A stretch of DNA of 64,000 nt from contig CAJNBS010000003.1 in NCBI GenBank assembly GCA_905221065.1, forward strand, positions 1-64,000, in the 5' to 3' direction. The notes beneath the pieces were generated by a model. The model searched no databases. It had not been told where the DNA came from and saw nothing but the letters and a program-made list of their open reading frames with translations. Shown here piece by piece: positions 40,850 through 50,650 of this stretch; position 1 is the stretch's first letter; each line of letters starts with the position of its first letter. A program made the position numbers and the translations under genes. The DNA comes from a bacterium (GTDB taxonomy: Bacteria; Bacillota; Bacilli; Lactobacillales; Streptococcaceae).

Positions 40850-41686
40850 ATGTATCGAATTCTAAATCCAATAAATCATAATGTTTCGCTTGTCAGGAAT
40901 GATAAAGGAGAAGAAGTGATTGTAATTGGTAAGGGGATTGCATTTGGAAAGAAGAAGGGAGATTTGATTGCTGAAAATCAGGTTGAGAAAATCTTTCGGA
41001 TGAAGACCGAAGAGTCCAGAGAAAACTTTATGGCTCTCCTCAAAGATGTTCCGCTTGATTTTATCACAGTGACCTATGAAATCATTGATAAGCTATCAAA
41101 GAAATATCATTATCCGATTCAAGAATATCTTTACGTAACCTTGACAGATCATATTTACTGTTCTTACCAAGCTCTAGCACAAGGAAGGTACAAGGATAGC
41201 AATCTGCCAGATATTTCTGCCAAGTATCCTGTCGCTTTTCAAATCGCAAATGAAGCTTTTGAAATTTACCGTCAGAAGCTAGCAGATCATTTCCCTGAGG
41301 ATGAAATTATTCGGATTGCTTATCATTTCATCAATGCTGAGGGTGAGAATGAAGTCCAAATAGTTGAATCGATTGATAAGAGGAAAGAAATTCTCAGGAA
41401 TGTCGAAGACGTTCTAAAGGACTATGCAATTCAACGAACCAAAGAGAATAATCATTTCTATGATCGCTTTATGATTCATTTGAATTATTTCTTGGATTAT
41501 TTAGACCGAACCAGAGATGATAACCAATCACTTCTGGATATGGAAGACCACATCAAACAATCCTATCCAAAAGCGTTCGAGATTGGTTCCAAGATCTATG
41601 ATGTGATTACGCAACATACGGGTCTTGATTTGTATAAAAGTGAACGAGTTTATCTGGTTCTACATATCCAACGTTTATTGTCATAA
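40850..41686 (+). CDS. lacT: Transcription antiterminator LacT (BglG family)
   Basis: A 278-residue RNA-binding regulator. The N-terminal co-antiterminator domain (about 1-55, MYRILNPINHNVSLVRN and IGKGIAFGKKKGD) binds the RAT upstream of its own gene; two PRD domains follow (about 65-170 and 175-278), with conserved histidines phosphorylated by HPr and the lactose EIIB to signal sugar and glucose status. When lactose is present the protein would allow read-through into lacTFEG. The ribosome site is AAAGGAGG. Target is inferred from the adjacent RAT. Confidence 0.95.
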   Translation: MYRILNPINHNVSLVRNDKGEEVIVIGKGIAFGKKKGDLIAENQVEKIFRMKTEESRENFMALLKDVPLDFITVTYEIIDKLSKKYHYPIQEYLYVTLTDHIYCSYQALAQGRYKDSNLPDISAKYPVAFQIANEAFEIYRQKLADHFPEDEIIRIAYHFINAEGENEVQIVESIDKRKEILRNVEDVLKDYAIQRTKENNHFYDRFMIHLNYFLDYLDRTRDDNQSLLDMEDHIKQSYPKAFEIGSKIYDVITQHTGLDLYKSERVYLVLHIQRLLS

Positions 41687-41721
41687 AAATTTAATTAAAA
41701 ATATATAAGGAGAATTCTATC

Positions 41722-42039
41722 ATGAATAGAGAAGAAGTAACATTGTTAGGTTTTGAAATAGTAGCTTATGCTGGCGATGCTCGTTCAAAACTATTGGAAG
41801 CCTTGAAGGCTGCTGAAGCTAGTGATTTTGCAAAAGCGGATAGCTTAGTTGAGGAAGCTGGTTCTTGCATTGCTGAAGCTCACCACGCGCAAACAAGTCT
41901 ATTGACTAAGGAAGCAGCTGGTGAAGATTTAGCTTATAGTGTAACCATGATGCATGGCCAAGACCACTTGATGACCACCATCTTATTAAAAGATTTGATG
42001 CATCATTTAATTGAACTCTACAAGAGAGGAGTTAAATAA
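41722..42039 (+). CDS. lacF: PTS lactose EIIA
   Basis: A 105-residue trimeric helical EIIA of the lactose/cellobiose family. The phosphorylated His78 lies in [10 protein letters not shown]. It takes phosphate from HPr and gives it to the EIIB domain of LacE. The stop overlaps the lacE ATG by one base (TAATG), coupling translation. Confidence 0.96.
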   Translation: MNREEVTLLGFEIVAYAGDARSKLLEALKAAEASDFAKADSLVEEAGSCIAEAHHAQTSLLTKEAAGEDLAYSVTMMHGQDHLMTTILLKDLMHHLIELYKRGVK

Positions 42040-43730
42040 TGAATAAACTAATTGCATTTATCGAGAAAGGAAAGCCTTTCTTTGAGAAACTGTCGCGTAA
42101 TATCTACCTTCGTGCTATTCGTGATGGTTTCATTGCAGGTATGCCTGTTATTCTCTTCTCAAGTATCTTTATCTTGATTGCCTTTGTACCAAACTCATGG
42201 GGCTTTAAATGGTCTGATGAAGTTGTAGCCTTTCTGATGAAACCTTACAGCTATTCAATGGGGATTTTGGCTCTCTTGGTAGCTGGTACAACAGCTAAAT
42301 CATTGACTGATTCAGTAAACCGTAGCATGGAGAAAACCAATCAAATCAACTACATGTCAACTCTATTGGCAGCCATTGTTGGATTGTTGATGTTGGCAGC
42401 TGACCCTATTGAAAACGGTCTTGCTACTGGTTTCCTAGGAACAAAAGGTTTACTTTCAGCCTTTCTAGCTGCATTTGTAACAGTAAGCATCTATAAAGTT
42501 TGTGTTAAGAACAACGTCACTATTCGTATGCCTGACGAAGTTCCACCAAATATCTCACAAGTCTTTAAAGATGTGATTCCATTCACTCTATCAGTGGTTT
42601 CTCTTTATGCTCTTGATTTACTAGCTCGTCATTTTGTTGGTGCAAGCGTAGCTGAATCAATCGGTAAATTCTTTGCACCACTCTTCTCTGCAGCAGACGG
42701 ATACCTTGGTATCACCATTATCTTTGGTGCCTTTGCCTTCTTTTGGTTTGTTGGGATTCATGGTCCATCTATCGTTGAACCAGCAATCGCAGCTATTACC
42801 TATGCAAATGCCGAAGTCAACTTGAACCTTCTCCAACAAGGGATGCATGCAGACAAGATTCTTACTTCTGGTACACAAATGTTTATCGTTACCATGGGTG
42901 GTACTGGTGCGACACTGGTTGTTCCATTTATGTTCATGTGGTTAACAAAATCAAAACGTAACCGTGCAATCGGTCGTGCTTCAGTAGTTCCAACTTTCTT
43001 TGGTGTAAACGAACCAATCTTGTTTGGTGCACCTCTTGTTTTGAACCCAATCTTCTTCATTCCATTTATTTTTGCTCCTATCGCAAACGTTTGGATCTTT
43101 AAATTCTTCATTGAAACTCTTGGAATGAATTCATTTACTGCTAATCTACCATGGACAACCCCAGCTCCACTAGGTCTAGTTCTTGGTACTAACTTCCAAG
43201 TTCTATCATTCATTCTTGCTGCCCTTCTAATCGTGGTTGACGTAGTCATTTATTATCCATTCCTTAAGGTCTATGATGAACAAATTCTTGAAGAAGAACG
43301 TTCAGGTAAATCTAATGATGAATTGAAAGAAAAAGTTGCTGCAAACTTCAACACTGCAAAAGCAGATGCTATTCTTGAAAAAGCTGGTGTAGAAGCAGCA
43401 CAAAATACAATCACTGAAGAAACAAATGTCCTCGTTCTCTGTGCAGGTGGAGGGACAAGTGGACTTCTTGCGAATGCTTTGAATAAGGCAGCAGCAGAGT
43501 ACAATGTTCCTGTGAAAGCAGCAGCAGGTGGCTATGGTGCTCACCGTGAAATGTTGCCAAAGTTTGATCTAGTTATCCTTGCCCCTCAAGTAGCTTCTAA
43601 CTTTGAAGACATGAAAGCAGAAACAGATAAACTCGGTATTAAACTTGCGAAAACAGAAGGTGCTCAATACATCAAATTAACTCGTGATGGAAAAGGTGCT
43701 CTTGCATTTGTACAAGCTCAATTCGATTAA
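42039..43730 (+). CDS. lacE: PTS lactose EIICB
   Basis: A 563-residue membrane permease importing lactose as lactose-6-phosphate. The EIIC domain (about 1-415) has roughly ten membrane segments, with [15 protein letters not shown] and [20 protein letters not shown], both typical of the lactose/cellobiose family. The EIIB domain (about 460-563) carries phosphocysteine Cys468 in [18 protein letters not shown]. Its last twelve bases are the first part of the tandem 124-base repeat that fills the gap to lacG. Confidence 0.97.
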   Translation: MNKLIAFIEKGKPFFEKLSRNIYLRAIRDGFIAGMPVILFSSIFILIAFVPNSWGFKWSDEVVAFLMKPYSYSMGILALLVAGTTAKSLTDSVNRSMEKTNQINYMSTLLAAIVGLLMLAADPIENGLATGFLGTKGLLSAFLAAFVTVSIYKVCVKNNVTIRMPDEVPPNISQVFKDVIPFTLSVVSLYALDLLARHFVGASVAESIGKFFAPLFSAADGYLGITIIFGAFAFFWFVGIHGPSIVEPAIAAITYANAEVNLNLLQQGMHADKILTSGTQMFIVTMGGTGATLVVPFMFMWLTKSKRNRAIGRASVVPTFFGVNEPILFGAPLVLNPIFFIPFIFAPIANVWIFKFFIETLGMNSFTANLPWTTPAPLGLVLGTNFQVLSFILAALLIVVDVVIYYPFLKVYDEQILEEERSGKSNDELKEKVAANFNTAKADAILEKAGVEAAQNTITEETNVLVLCAGGGTSGLLANALNKAAAEYNVPVKAAAGGYGAHREMLPKFDLVILAPQVASNFEDMKAETDKLGIKLAKTEGAQYIKLTRDGKGALAFVQAQFD

Positions 43731-43966
43731 CGATAGGGACTGTGAAACAGTCTCCTCTCGTTACGGAAATCGCTATGGCGAATTTCCTAATCGCCTTGTT
43801 AATTCGTCGGTAAAAAGATATCGTTTTTACCTTTTCATGTCACAATTCGATTAATAATAGGGACTATGAAATAGTTTCCTCTCGTTACGGAAATCGCTAT
43901 GGCGAATTTCCTAATCGCCTTATTAATTCGTCGGTAAAAAGATATCGTTTTTACCTTCTCATGTCA
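43719..43966 (+). repeat. Two tandem copies of a 124-bp, three-hairpin unit (lacE-lacG gap)
   Basis: Copies span 43719-43842 and 43843-43966, with seven differences by eye, and a seven-base start of a third (CAATTCG at 43967). Each begins with CAATTCGATTAA, which in copy 1 is the end of lacE. Each unit can fold three hairpins: GGGACTGT-GAA-ACAGTCTC, GGAAATCGC / GCGAATTTCC, and GGTAAAAA / TTTTTACC. In copy 2 the first hairpin reads GGGACTAT-GAA-ATAGTTTC, so pairing is kept. No reading frame or known repeat family is recognised. Confidence 0.9.
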
Positions 43967-43988
43967 CAATTCGGTGACTTAGTACAAG

Positions 43989-45475
<1,487 letters not shown>

Positions 45476-45488
45476 ATTGTTGACAAAA

Positions 45489-45515
45489 ATCCCCACCAAT
45501 CGGTGGGGATCGTTT
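45489..45515. terminator. Bidirectional terminator between lacG and lacR
   Basis: ATCCCCACC-AATC-GGTGGGGAT is a perfect stem with T-rich sequence on both outer sides (CGTTTT on plus, TTTTTG on minus), so it can end both convergent genes. The base at 45515 also belongs to the lacR stop. Confidence 0.88.
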
Positions 45516-46282
45516 TATGGTTTAGAAAGAATAATTTTTGTTTGTTTCGAAAGTTGTTCGAATGTTTCTTTGCTCAGTTTAGAGTCTGAAACGATGGTAT
45601 CAATATCAGAGATATTGTAGAAGGTATAAAAATCAAACTTATTGAACTTACTATTGTCAGCTAGTAAGTATTTTTTATTGGAATTATTGAGGGCGATGCG
45701 TTGGGATTCACCTTCCTCTTCACTAAAGGTCGCAATCGCATTGTCCTTGATACCATTACAGCTCACGAAAGCTTTAGAAAATTGTAGGTTAGCTAAGTTT
45801 TGCAAGGTTAGTGTTCCGACAAAGGCTCCAGTGATAGAGCGATAGTTTCCACCGATTAAAATCAAATCTGTTAGTTTTCGTTCGTTTAAGATGAGAAAGA
45901 CTGGTAAACTGTTTGTTACAACACGAATATTATCGATTGGAAGTTCACGAGCAAAAGATTCCAAGGTCGTACCAGGGCCGATAAAAATGGTTTCCCCTTC
46001 ATCGATTAAATGACCTGCAAAACGGCTAATTTCTTGTTTTTCTGCGATTTGTAAGCTTTGTTTTTCGATATTGGAACGTTCATTGTTTAAAATGGAACCT
46101 GTGCGAATTTTTTCAGCTCCTCCATGCACACGAACAAGTAAATCCTTGTCAGCCAACTCTTGTAAGTAGCGTCTAGCAGTCATATCTGACACATCCAGGC
46201 GAGTCATGATTTCTTTTACAGTAATAGTTCCCTTTGTATTTACCGTTTCTAGAATATTATCTAGTTTTTCCTGCTTTAGCAT
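45515..46282 (-). CDS. lacR: Lactose/tagatose operon repressor, DeoR family
   Basis: A 255-residue DeoR-family repressor. The start MLKQEKLDNIL at 46282 follows AGAGGTGAT at a good distance; the longer frame adds three codons from GTG. The winged helix (about 1-57) has GTITVKEIMTRLDVSDMTARRYLQEL-type sequence, and the sensor domain has IGPGTTLESFARELP and the C-terminal ADNSKFNKFDFYTFYNI. Tagatose-6-phosphate is the known inducer for LacR. Convergent with lacG; the likely targets are the TGTTT-type boxes at gatA, lacA and lacR itself. Confidence 0.93.
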   Translation of the reverse strand: MLKQEKLDNILETVNTKGTITVKEIMTRLDVSDMTARRYLQELADKDLLVRVHGGAEKIRTGSILNNERSNIEKQSLQIAEKQEISRFAGHLIDEGETIFIGPGTTLESFARELPIDNIRVVTNSLPVFLILNERKLTDLILIGGNYRSITGAFVGTLTLQNLANLQFSKAFVSCNGIKDNAIATFSEEEGESQRIALNNSNKKYLLADNSKFNKFDFYTFYNISDIDTIVSDSKLSKETFEQLSKQTKIILSKP

Positions 46283-46307
46283 CGTTATCACCTCTATTTC
46301 TATTACT

Positions 46308-46336
46308 ATTTTATCATAAAGTATTCAATCAATCAA
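46308..46336 (-). promoter_or_regulatory. Promoter of lacR
   Basis: On the minus strand TTGATT (46331-46336) and TAAAAT (46308-46313) are 17 bases apart with an extended TGA. Confidence 0.7.
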
Positions 46337-46340
46337 TTTA

Positions 46341-46370
46341 AAAAACAAAAGAAAACAAAAACAAAAATAT
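46341..46370 (-). promoter_or_regulatory. Possible LacR boxes upstream of lacR
   Basis: Three AAACAAAA-like units (TTTTGTTT on the minus strand) recur at about 10-base spacing directly upstream of the -35 box. They resemble the TGTTT-type LacR boxes but are low in complexity, so autoregulation is only a suggestion. Confidence 0.35.
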
Positions 46371-46423
46371 CATGGTCGATTTAAACAAACCATGATATTG
46401 ATATCAGTTATGAAATTGTTGAC

Positions 46424-47386
46424 TTAGTCCAAACCGTAGTTGTAGTCATCGTCTTGCATGGCTTCAACTTCACCAAGAAGGTAACCATTTCCGACTTGAG
46501 AGAAGAAGTCGTGGTTGGAAGTTCCTGTTGAAATACCGTTCATAACGATTGGGTTGACATCATCTGCTGAGTCTGGGAAGAGTGGATCTTGTCCCAGGTT
46601 CATGAGTGCCTTGTTGGCATTGTAGCGAAGGAAGGTTTTAACTTCTTCCGTCCAACCAACACCGTCATAGAGACTCTCTGTATAACCTTCTTCATTCTCG
46701 TAAAGAGTATAGAGCAGATCGTACATCCATTCTTTGAGTTTTTCTTGCTCTTCTTCAGGCAATTCATTGAAACCAAGTTGGAATTTGTAACCGATGTAGG
46801 TTCCGTGAACAGACTCATCACGAATGATCAATTTGATGATTTCAGCGACGTTGGCTAGTTTGTTGTTACCAAGATAGTAGAGGGGAGTGAAGAAACCAGA
46901 GTAGAAAAGGAAGGTTTCGAGGAAGACACTAGCAACTTTCTTTTCAAGTGGGCTACCGTTGAGGTAGATTTCGTTGACAATCTCAGCCTTCTTTTGTAGG
47001 TAAGGATTGGTATTGGTCCATTCGAAAATTTCTTCAATCTCAGCCTTGGTATTCAGGGTAGAGAAGATTGATGAGTAAGATTTTGCATGGACAGATTCCA
47101 TAAATTGGATGTTATTGAAAACAGCTTCCTCATGCGGTGTACGGATGTCTGCGCGAAGGGCTTGAACCCCTGTTTCAGATTGCATAGTGTCGAGAAGGGT
47201 TAAACCACCAAAGACTTTTCCTACTAAGTCTTTTTCTTTGTTTGACAGTTTTCTCCAGTCGTCTAGGTCATTTGACAAGGGGATACGCGTATCGAGCCAG
47301 AATTGCTCCGTCAGCTTTTCCCAAGTTGATTTATCGATGACATCTTCGATGGCATTCCAGTTAATGGCTTTGTAGTAAGTTTCCAT
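46424..47386 (-). CDS. nrdF: Ribonucleotide reductase class Ib, beta subunit
   Basis: A 320-residue radical-bearing subunit of the aerobic Mn/Fe-dependent reductase. Metal ligands and radical site are visible: Asp66 in LLDTMQ, Glu97 and His100 in MESVHAKSYSS, Tyr104 as the radical tyrosine, and the later IIRDESVHGTY. It lies after nrdE on the minus strand, but a strong hairpin and a separate promoter stand between them. nrdI, needed to make the manganese form, is not in the window. Confidence 0.96.
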   Translation of the reverse strand: METYYKAINWNAIEDVIDKSTWEKLTEQFWLDTRIPLSNDLDDWRKLSNKEKDLVGKVFGGLTLLDTMQSETGVQALRADIRTPHEEAVFNNIQFMESVHAKSYSSIFSTLNTKAEIEEIFEWTNTNPYLQKKAEIVNEIYLNGSPLEKKVASVFLETFLFYSGFFTPLYYLGNNKLANVAEIIKLIIRDESVHGTYIGYKFQLGFNELPEEEQEKLKEWMYDLLYTLYENEEGYTESLYDGVGWTEEVKTFLRYNANKALMNLGQDPLFPDSADDVNPIVMNGISTGTSNHDFFSQVGNGYLLGEVEAMQDDDYNYGLD

Positions 47387-47433
47387 TTGAAATCTCTTTC
47401 TGTGTTTAATATTGCGAACTCACAATTATCTCT

Positions 47434-47442
47434 ATTTTATCA
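47434..47442 (-). promoter_or_regulatory. Extended -10 promoter of nrdF
   Basis: On the minus strand TGATAAAAT lies about 50 bases before the nrdF ATG and after the nrdE terminator. The -35 region is poor. Confidence 0.55.
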
Positions 47443-47462
47443 TAATTCCAGAGGAGTATCGC

Positions 47463-47490
47463 ACAAAAAGTCGGAAGCCCGACTTTTTGT
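47463..47490 (-). terminator. Terminator of nrdHE
   Basis: A perfect 12-base stem (ACAAAAAGTCGG / CCGACTTTTTGT) with a four-base loop; the T run sits within the distal arm. It lies between nrdE and nrdF. Confidence 0.8.
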
Positions 47491-47574
47491 TATTTCATAG
47501 TATAGCTGCTTATTCCAGTTTAGCTTGGTAAATGAATCGATAGCCTGAGTAAATGTAGTTTCCTAAAGCAAAGA

Positions 47575-49734
47575 TTAAATCACACAGCTTTCACATTGGT
47601 TGGCACCGACTTCTCCACCATCATCTGTAAAGGTACGGACGTAGTAGATAGACTTGATACCCTTGTTAAAGGCATAGTTACGAAGGATAGACAAGTCACG
47701 TGTCGTTTGTTTGTTTTCTTTCTTCCATTCGTAAAGTCCTTTTGGAATGTCACTACGCATGAAGAGGGTGAGTGAAAGTCCTTGGTCCACGTGCTCAGTC
47801 GCAGCAGCGTAAACATCGATTACCTTACGCATATCCATATCGTAAGCAGAAGTGTAGTAAGGAATGGTTTCTGTTGACAAGCCAGCAGCAGGGTAGTAGA
47901 TTTTACCGATTTTCTTCTCTTGGCGTTCTTCGATACGTTGCGTAATCGGGTGGATAGAAGCAGAAACGTCGTTGATATAGCTGATAGAACCATTTGGCGC
48001 TACAGCAAGGCGGTTTTGGTGGTAAAGTCCATCTGCTTGAACCTTGTCACGAAGTTCAGCCCAGTCAGTAGCACTTGGGATAAAGACATCTTTGAAGAGT
48101 TCTTTAACACGGTCTGATTTTGGAACAAATTCGCCCGTTATATACTTGTCAAAGTAGCTTCCGTTAGCATAGTCTGATTTTTCAAAGTTATGGAAGGTAA
48201 TACCACGTTCTCGCGCGATATTGTTTGACTCAACCAAGGTCCAGTAGTTCATAAGCATAAAGTAGATGCTTGTAAATTCAACAGACTCAGGAGATCCATA
48301 CTCAATCAATTGTTGGGCAAGGTAGCTGTGAAGTCCCATTGCACCAAGACCAAAGGTATGAGCTTGGCTATTTCCATGGTCGATAGTAGGGACAGCTACG
48401 ATGTGTGAACTATCTGTAACGAAAGTAAGGGCACGAACCATAGCACGGATAGAACGGCCAAAGTCAGGTGAAGTCATCATGTTGACCACGTTAGTTGAAC
48501 CAAGGTTACATGATACGTCTGTTCCCATTTGAAGGAATTCTTGAGCATCGTTGATTAAGCTTGGTTCTTGGACTTGAAGAATCTCAGAACACAAGTTACT
48601 CATGATAATCTTACCATCAACAGGATTTGCACGGTTAGCCGTATCAATGTTGACTACATAAGGGTAACCAGACTCTTGTTGCAATTTAGAAATTTCCGTT
48701 TCCAAATCACGCGCTTTGATTTTTGTCTTGCGGATGTTTGGATTTGCGACCAATTCATCGTATTTTTCAGTGATGTCGATGTAGTTGAAAGGAACACCAT
48801 ATTCAAGTTCTACAGAATATGGGCTGAAGAGGTACATTTCTTCATTTTTACGTGCTAATTCGTAGAATTTATCGGGCACCACAACACCAAGTGAAAGGGT
48901 CTTAACACGAACTTTTTCATCGGCGTTTTCTTTCTTAGTTGAAAGGAAGGCGATAATATCTGGGTGGAAGACGTTGAGGTAGACAACACCAGCACCTTGA
49001 CGTTGACCCAATTGGTTTGAATAAGAGAAGCTGTCTTCAAAGAGTTTCATAACAGGTACGACTCCAGAAGCTGCTCCTTCATAGCCCTTGATAGGTGCAC
49101 CAGCTTCACGAAGGTTGCTGAGAGAAATCCCCACACCACCACCGATACGTGAAAGTTGAAGGGCAGAGTTGATAGAACGTCCGATAGAGTTCATATCATC
49201 AGTCACTTGGATCAAGAAGCAAGATACCAACTCCCCACGACGAGCACGTCCAGCATTCAAGAAGGAAGGAGTAGCAGGTTGGTAGCGTTGGTGGATGATT
49301 TCATTGGCAATATCGATTGCAACAGCTTCATCACCATCAGCGAAATAAAGGGCGTTAAAGAAGACGCGGTCTTCCATACTTTCAAGATAATATTCACCGT
49401 CGTTGGTTTTCAAAGCATATTGATTATAAAATTTATAGGCAGCCATGAAAGACTTGAATTGGAAGTTTTGGTCTTTGATAAATTGGTGCAATTCTTCCAA
49501 AAACTCTGGACGGTATTTCTTGATGAAGGCTGTTTCGATGTAGTTGTGTTCAATGAGGTAGTTGATTTTATCAGTGATTGAATCAAAAACCATAGTGTTT
49601 GGAACTACATTTTCTTTAAAGAAGGCATCCAAGGCTTCTTTATCTTTATGAAGCATGATTTGTCCATTAACAGGACGGTTGATTTCGTTATTGAGACGGA
49701 AGTAAGTCACGTCCTCAAGATGTTTTAATCCCAT
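47575..49734 (-). CDS. nrdE: Ribonucleotide reductase class Ib, alpha subunit
   Basis: A 719-residue catalytic subunit reducing ribonucleoside diphosphates. Features include the short ATP-cone-like N-terminus typical of NrdE, the active cysteines in GRARRGELVSCFLIQV and SNLCSEI, the loop NLGSTNVVNMM, and the C-terminal redox pair CESCVI that NrdH re-reduces. Length is standard for class Ib. It is 80 bases after nrdH on the minus strand and probably cotranscribed from the nrdH promoter. Confidence 0.97.
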   Translation of the reverse strand: MGLKHLEDVTYFRLNNEINRPVNGQIMLHKDKEALDAFFKENVVPNTMVFDSITDKINYLIEHNYIETAFIKKYRPEFLEELHQFIKDQNFQFKSFMAAYKFYNQYALKTNDGEYYLESMEDRVFFNALYFADGDEAVAIDIANEIIHQRYQPATPSFLNAGRARRGELVSCFLIQVTDDMNSIGRSINSALQLSRIGGGVGISLSNLREAGAPIKGYEGAASGVVPVMKLFEDSFSYSNQLGQRQGAGVVYLNVFHPDIIAFLSTKKENADEKVRVKTLSLGVVVPDKFYELARKNEEMYLFSPYSVELEYGVPFNYIDITEKYDELVANPNIRKTKIKARDLETEISKLQQESGYPYVVNIDTANRANPVDGKIIMSNLCSEILQVQEPSLINDAQEFLQMGTDVSCNLGSTNVVNMMTSPDFGRSIRAMVRALTFVTDSSHIVAVPTIDHGNSQAHTFGLGAMGLHSYLAQQLIEYGSPESVEFTSIYFMLMNYWTLVESNNIARERGITFHNFEKSDYANGSYFDKYITGEFVPKSDRVKELFKDVFIPSATDWAELRDKVQADGLYHQNRLAVAPNGSISYINDVSASIHPITQRIEERQEKKIGKIYYPAAGLSTETIPYYTSAYDMDMRKVIDVYAAATEHVDQGLSLTLFMRSDIPKGLYEWKKENKQTTRDLSILRNYAFNKGIKSIYYVRTFTDDGGEVGANQCESCVI

Positions 49735-49814
49735 AAAATTTCCCTTATCTAATTACAAAAGAAAGGCTTCTAAGTTAGCCCTAGAAGCAGTCTCTTCTGG
49801 ATGATGTACTAAGA

Positions 49815-50033
49815 TTATGCTAATTGTTTCAGTTTTCCTGGTTGGAAACCTGAAAAGACTTCAGTTGGTGTTTGGATAACAGGAGCTGCGCTGAAACCGA
49901 GCTCTTTAACTTGATCGATGTACTCAGGTTGCTCATCGAGATTGATTTCTTTGTATTCAACGTTATTACTGTCCAAGAAACGTTTGGTCATCTTGCATTG
50001 GACACAGTTATTTTTAGAATAAACGGTTACCAT
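49815..50033 (-). CDS. nrdH: Glutaredoxin-like protein NrdH
   Basis: A 72-residue thioredoxin-fold protein that reduces NrdE. The redox pair Cys10-Val-Gln-Cys13 lies in YSKNNCVQCKMTKRFL, and APVIQTP is the cis-proline loop. I start at MVTVYSK (50033), after GAGGAG at 7 bases; the longer frame adds six residues upstream of the ribosome site. First gene of nrdHE. Confidence 0.95.
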   Translation of the reverse strand: MVTVYSKNNCVQCKMTKRFLDSNNVEYKEINLDEQPEYIDQVKELGFSAAPVIQTPTEVFSGFQPGKLKQLA

Positions 50034-50067
50034 TGTGTAACTCCTCTTCAAAATTTAATACTATCTT

Positions 50068-50095
50068 AGTATATCAGAAATTAAAATTTTGTCAA
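50068..50095 (-). promoter_or_regulatory. Promoter of nrdHE
   Basis: On the minus strand TTGACA (50090-50095) and TATACT (50068-50073) are 16 bases apart with an extended TGA. Confidence 0.8.
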
Positions 50096-50102
50096 CGATT
50101 TG

Positions 50103-50160
50103 AAACTAAATATAGTGGTCTGTTTTTGTACATAACTAAACAAAACACAATATGTAGTGT
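50103..50160 (-). promoter_or_regulatory. Pair of NrdR boxes upstream of nrdH
   Basis: ACACAATATGTAGTGT at 50145-50160 matches 15 of 16 positions of the NrdR box (acaCwAtATaTwGtgt), and CCACTATATTTAGTTT on the minus strand at 50103-50118 matches 13. Their centres are 42 bases apart, four helical turns, just upstream of the -35 box. This is the usual paired layout for NrdR repression; nrdR itself is not in the window. Confidence 0.75.
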
Positions 50161-50290
50161 TTGTTTTGGGAAATAGTGATAATTCTCCTATAAGTTGTTT
50201 TTGGAAAACTATATCCTGTGTTTTGTTATCTAGAATAGAAGATTTTCAGCAAGTTATCTGAAAGGAAATCGAATAAATCCCATAAAATGC

Positions 50291-50319
50291 TTGAAAAAAA
50301 TCCTAGAAGATGATATAAT
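50291..50319 (+). promoter_or_regulatory. Promoter of ptsHI
   Basis: TTGAAA (50291-50296) and TATAAT (50314-50319) are 17 bases apart with an extended TGA. The rest of the 330-base gap from nrdH holds the NrdR boxes and AT-rich DNA without a gene. Confidence 0.75.
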
Positions 50320-50381
50320 ACCAAATTGTAAGGGTTATCACATATAACTCAAAAAAGAAAGAACAAAAGGAGAGTCAAACT

Positions 50382-50645
50382 ATGGCTTCTAAAGATTTCC
50401 ACGTAGTGGCAGAAACAGGTATTCACGCACGTCCAGCAACATTGTTGGTACAAACTGCTAGCAAATTTGCTTCAGATATCACTCTTGAGTACAAAGGTAA
50501 ATCAGTTAACCTTAAATCAATCATGGGTGTTATGAGTCTTGGTGTTGGCCAAGGTGCTGACGTAACTATCTCAGCTGAAGGCGCAGATGCAGATGACGCT
50601 ATCGCTGCAATCTCAGAAACAATGGAAAAAGAAGGATTGGCATAA
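50382..50645 (+). CDS. ptsH: Phosphocarrier protein HPr
   Basis: An 87-residue cytoplasmic phosphocarrier of the PTS. Enzyme I phosphorylates His15 ([13 protein letters not shown]) for sugar uptake, and HPr kinase phosphorylates Ser46 ([12 protein letters not shown]) for carbon catabolite control with CcpA. Both sites are intact. Codon use is strongly biased, fitting very high expression. It is 5 bases from ptsI. All the PTS in the window depend on it. Confidence 0.98.
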   Translation: MASKDFHVVAETGIHARPATLLVQTASKFASDITLEYKGKSVNLKSIMGVMSLGVGQGADVTISAEGADADDAIAAISETMEKEGLA

Positions 50646-50650
50646 GGAAA

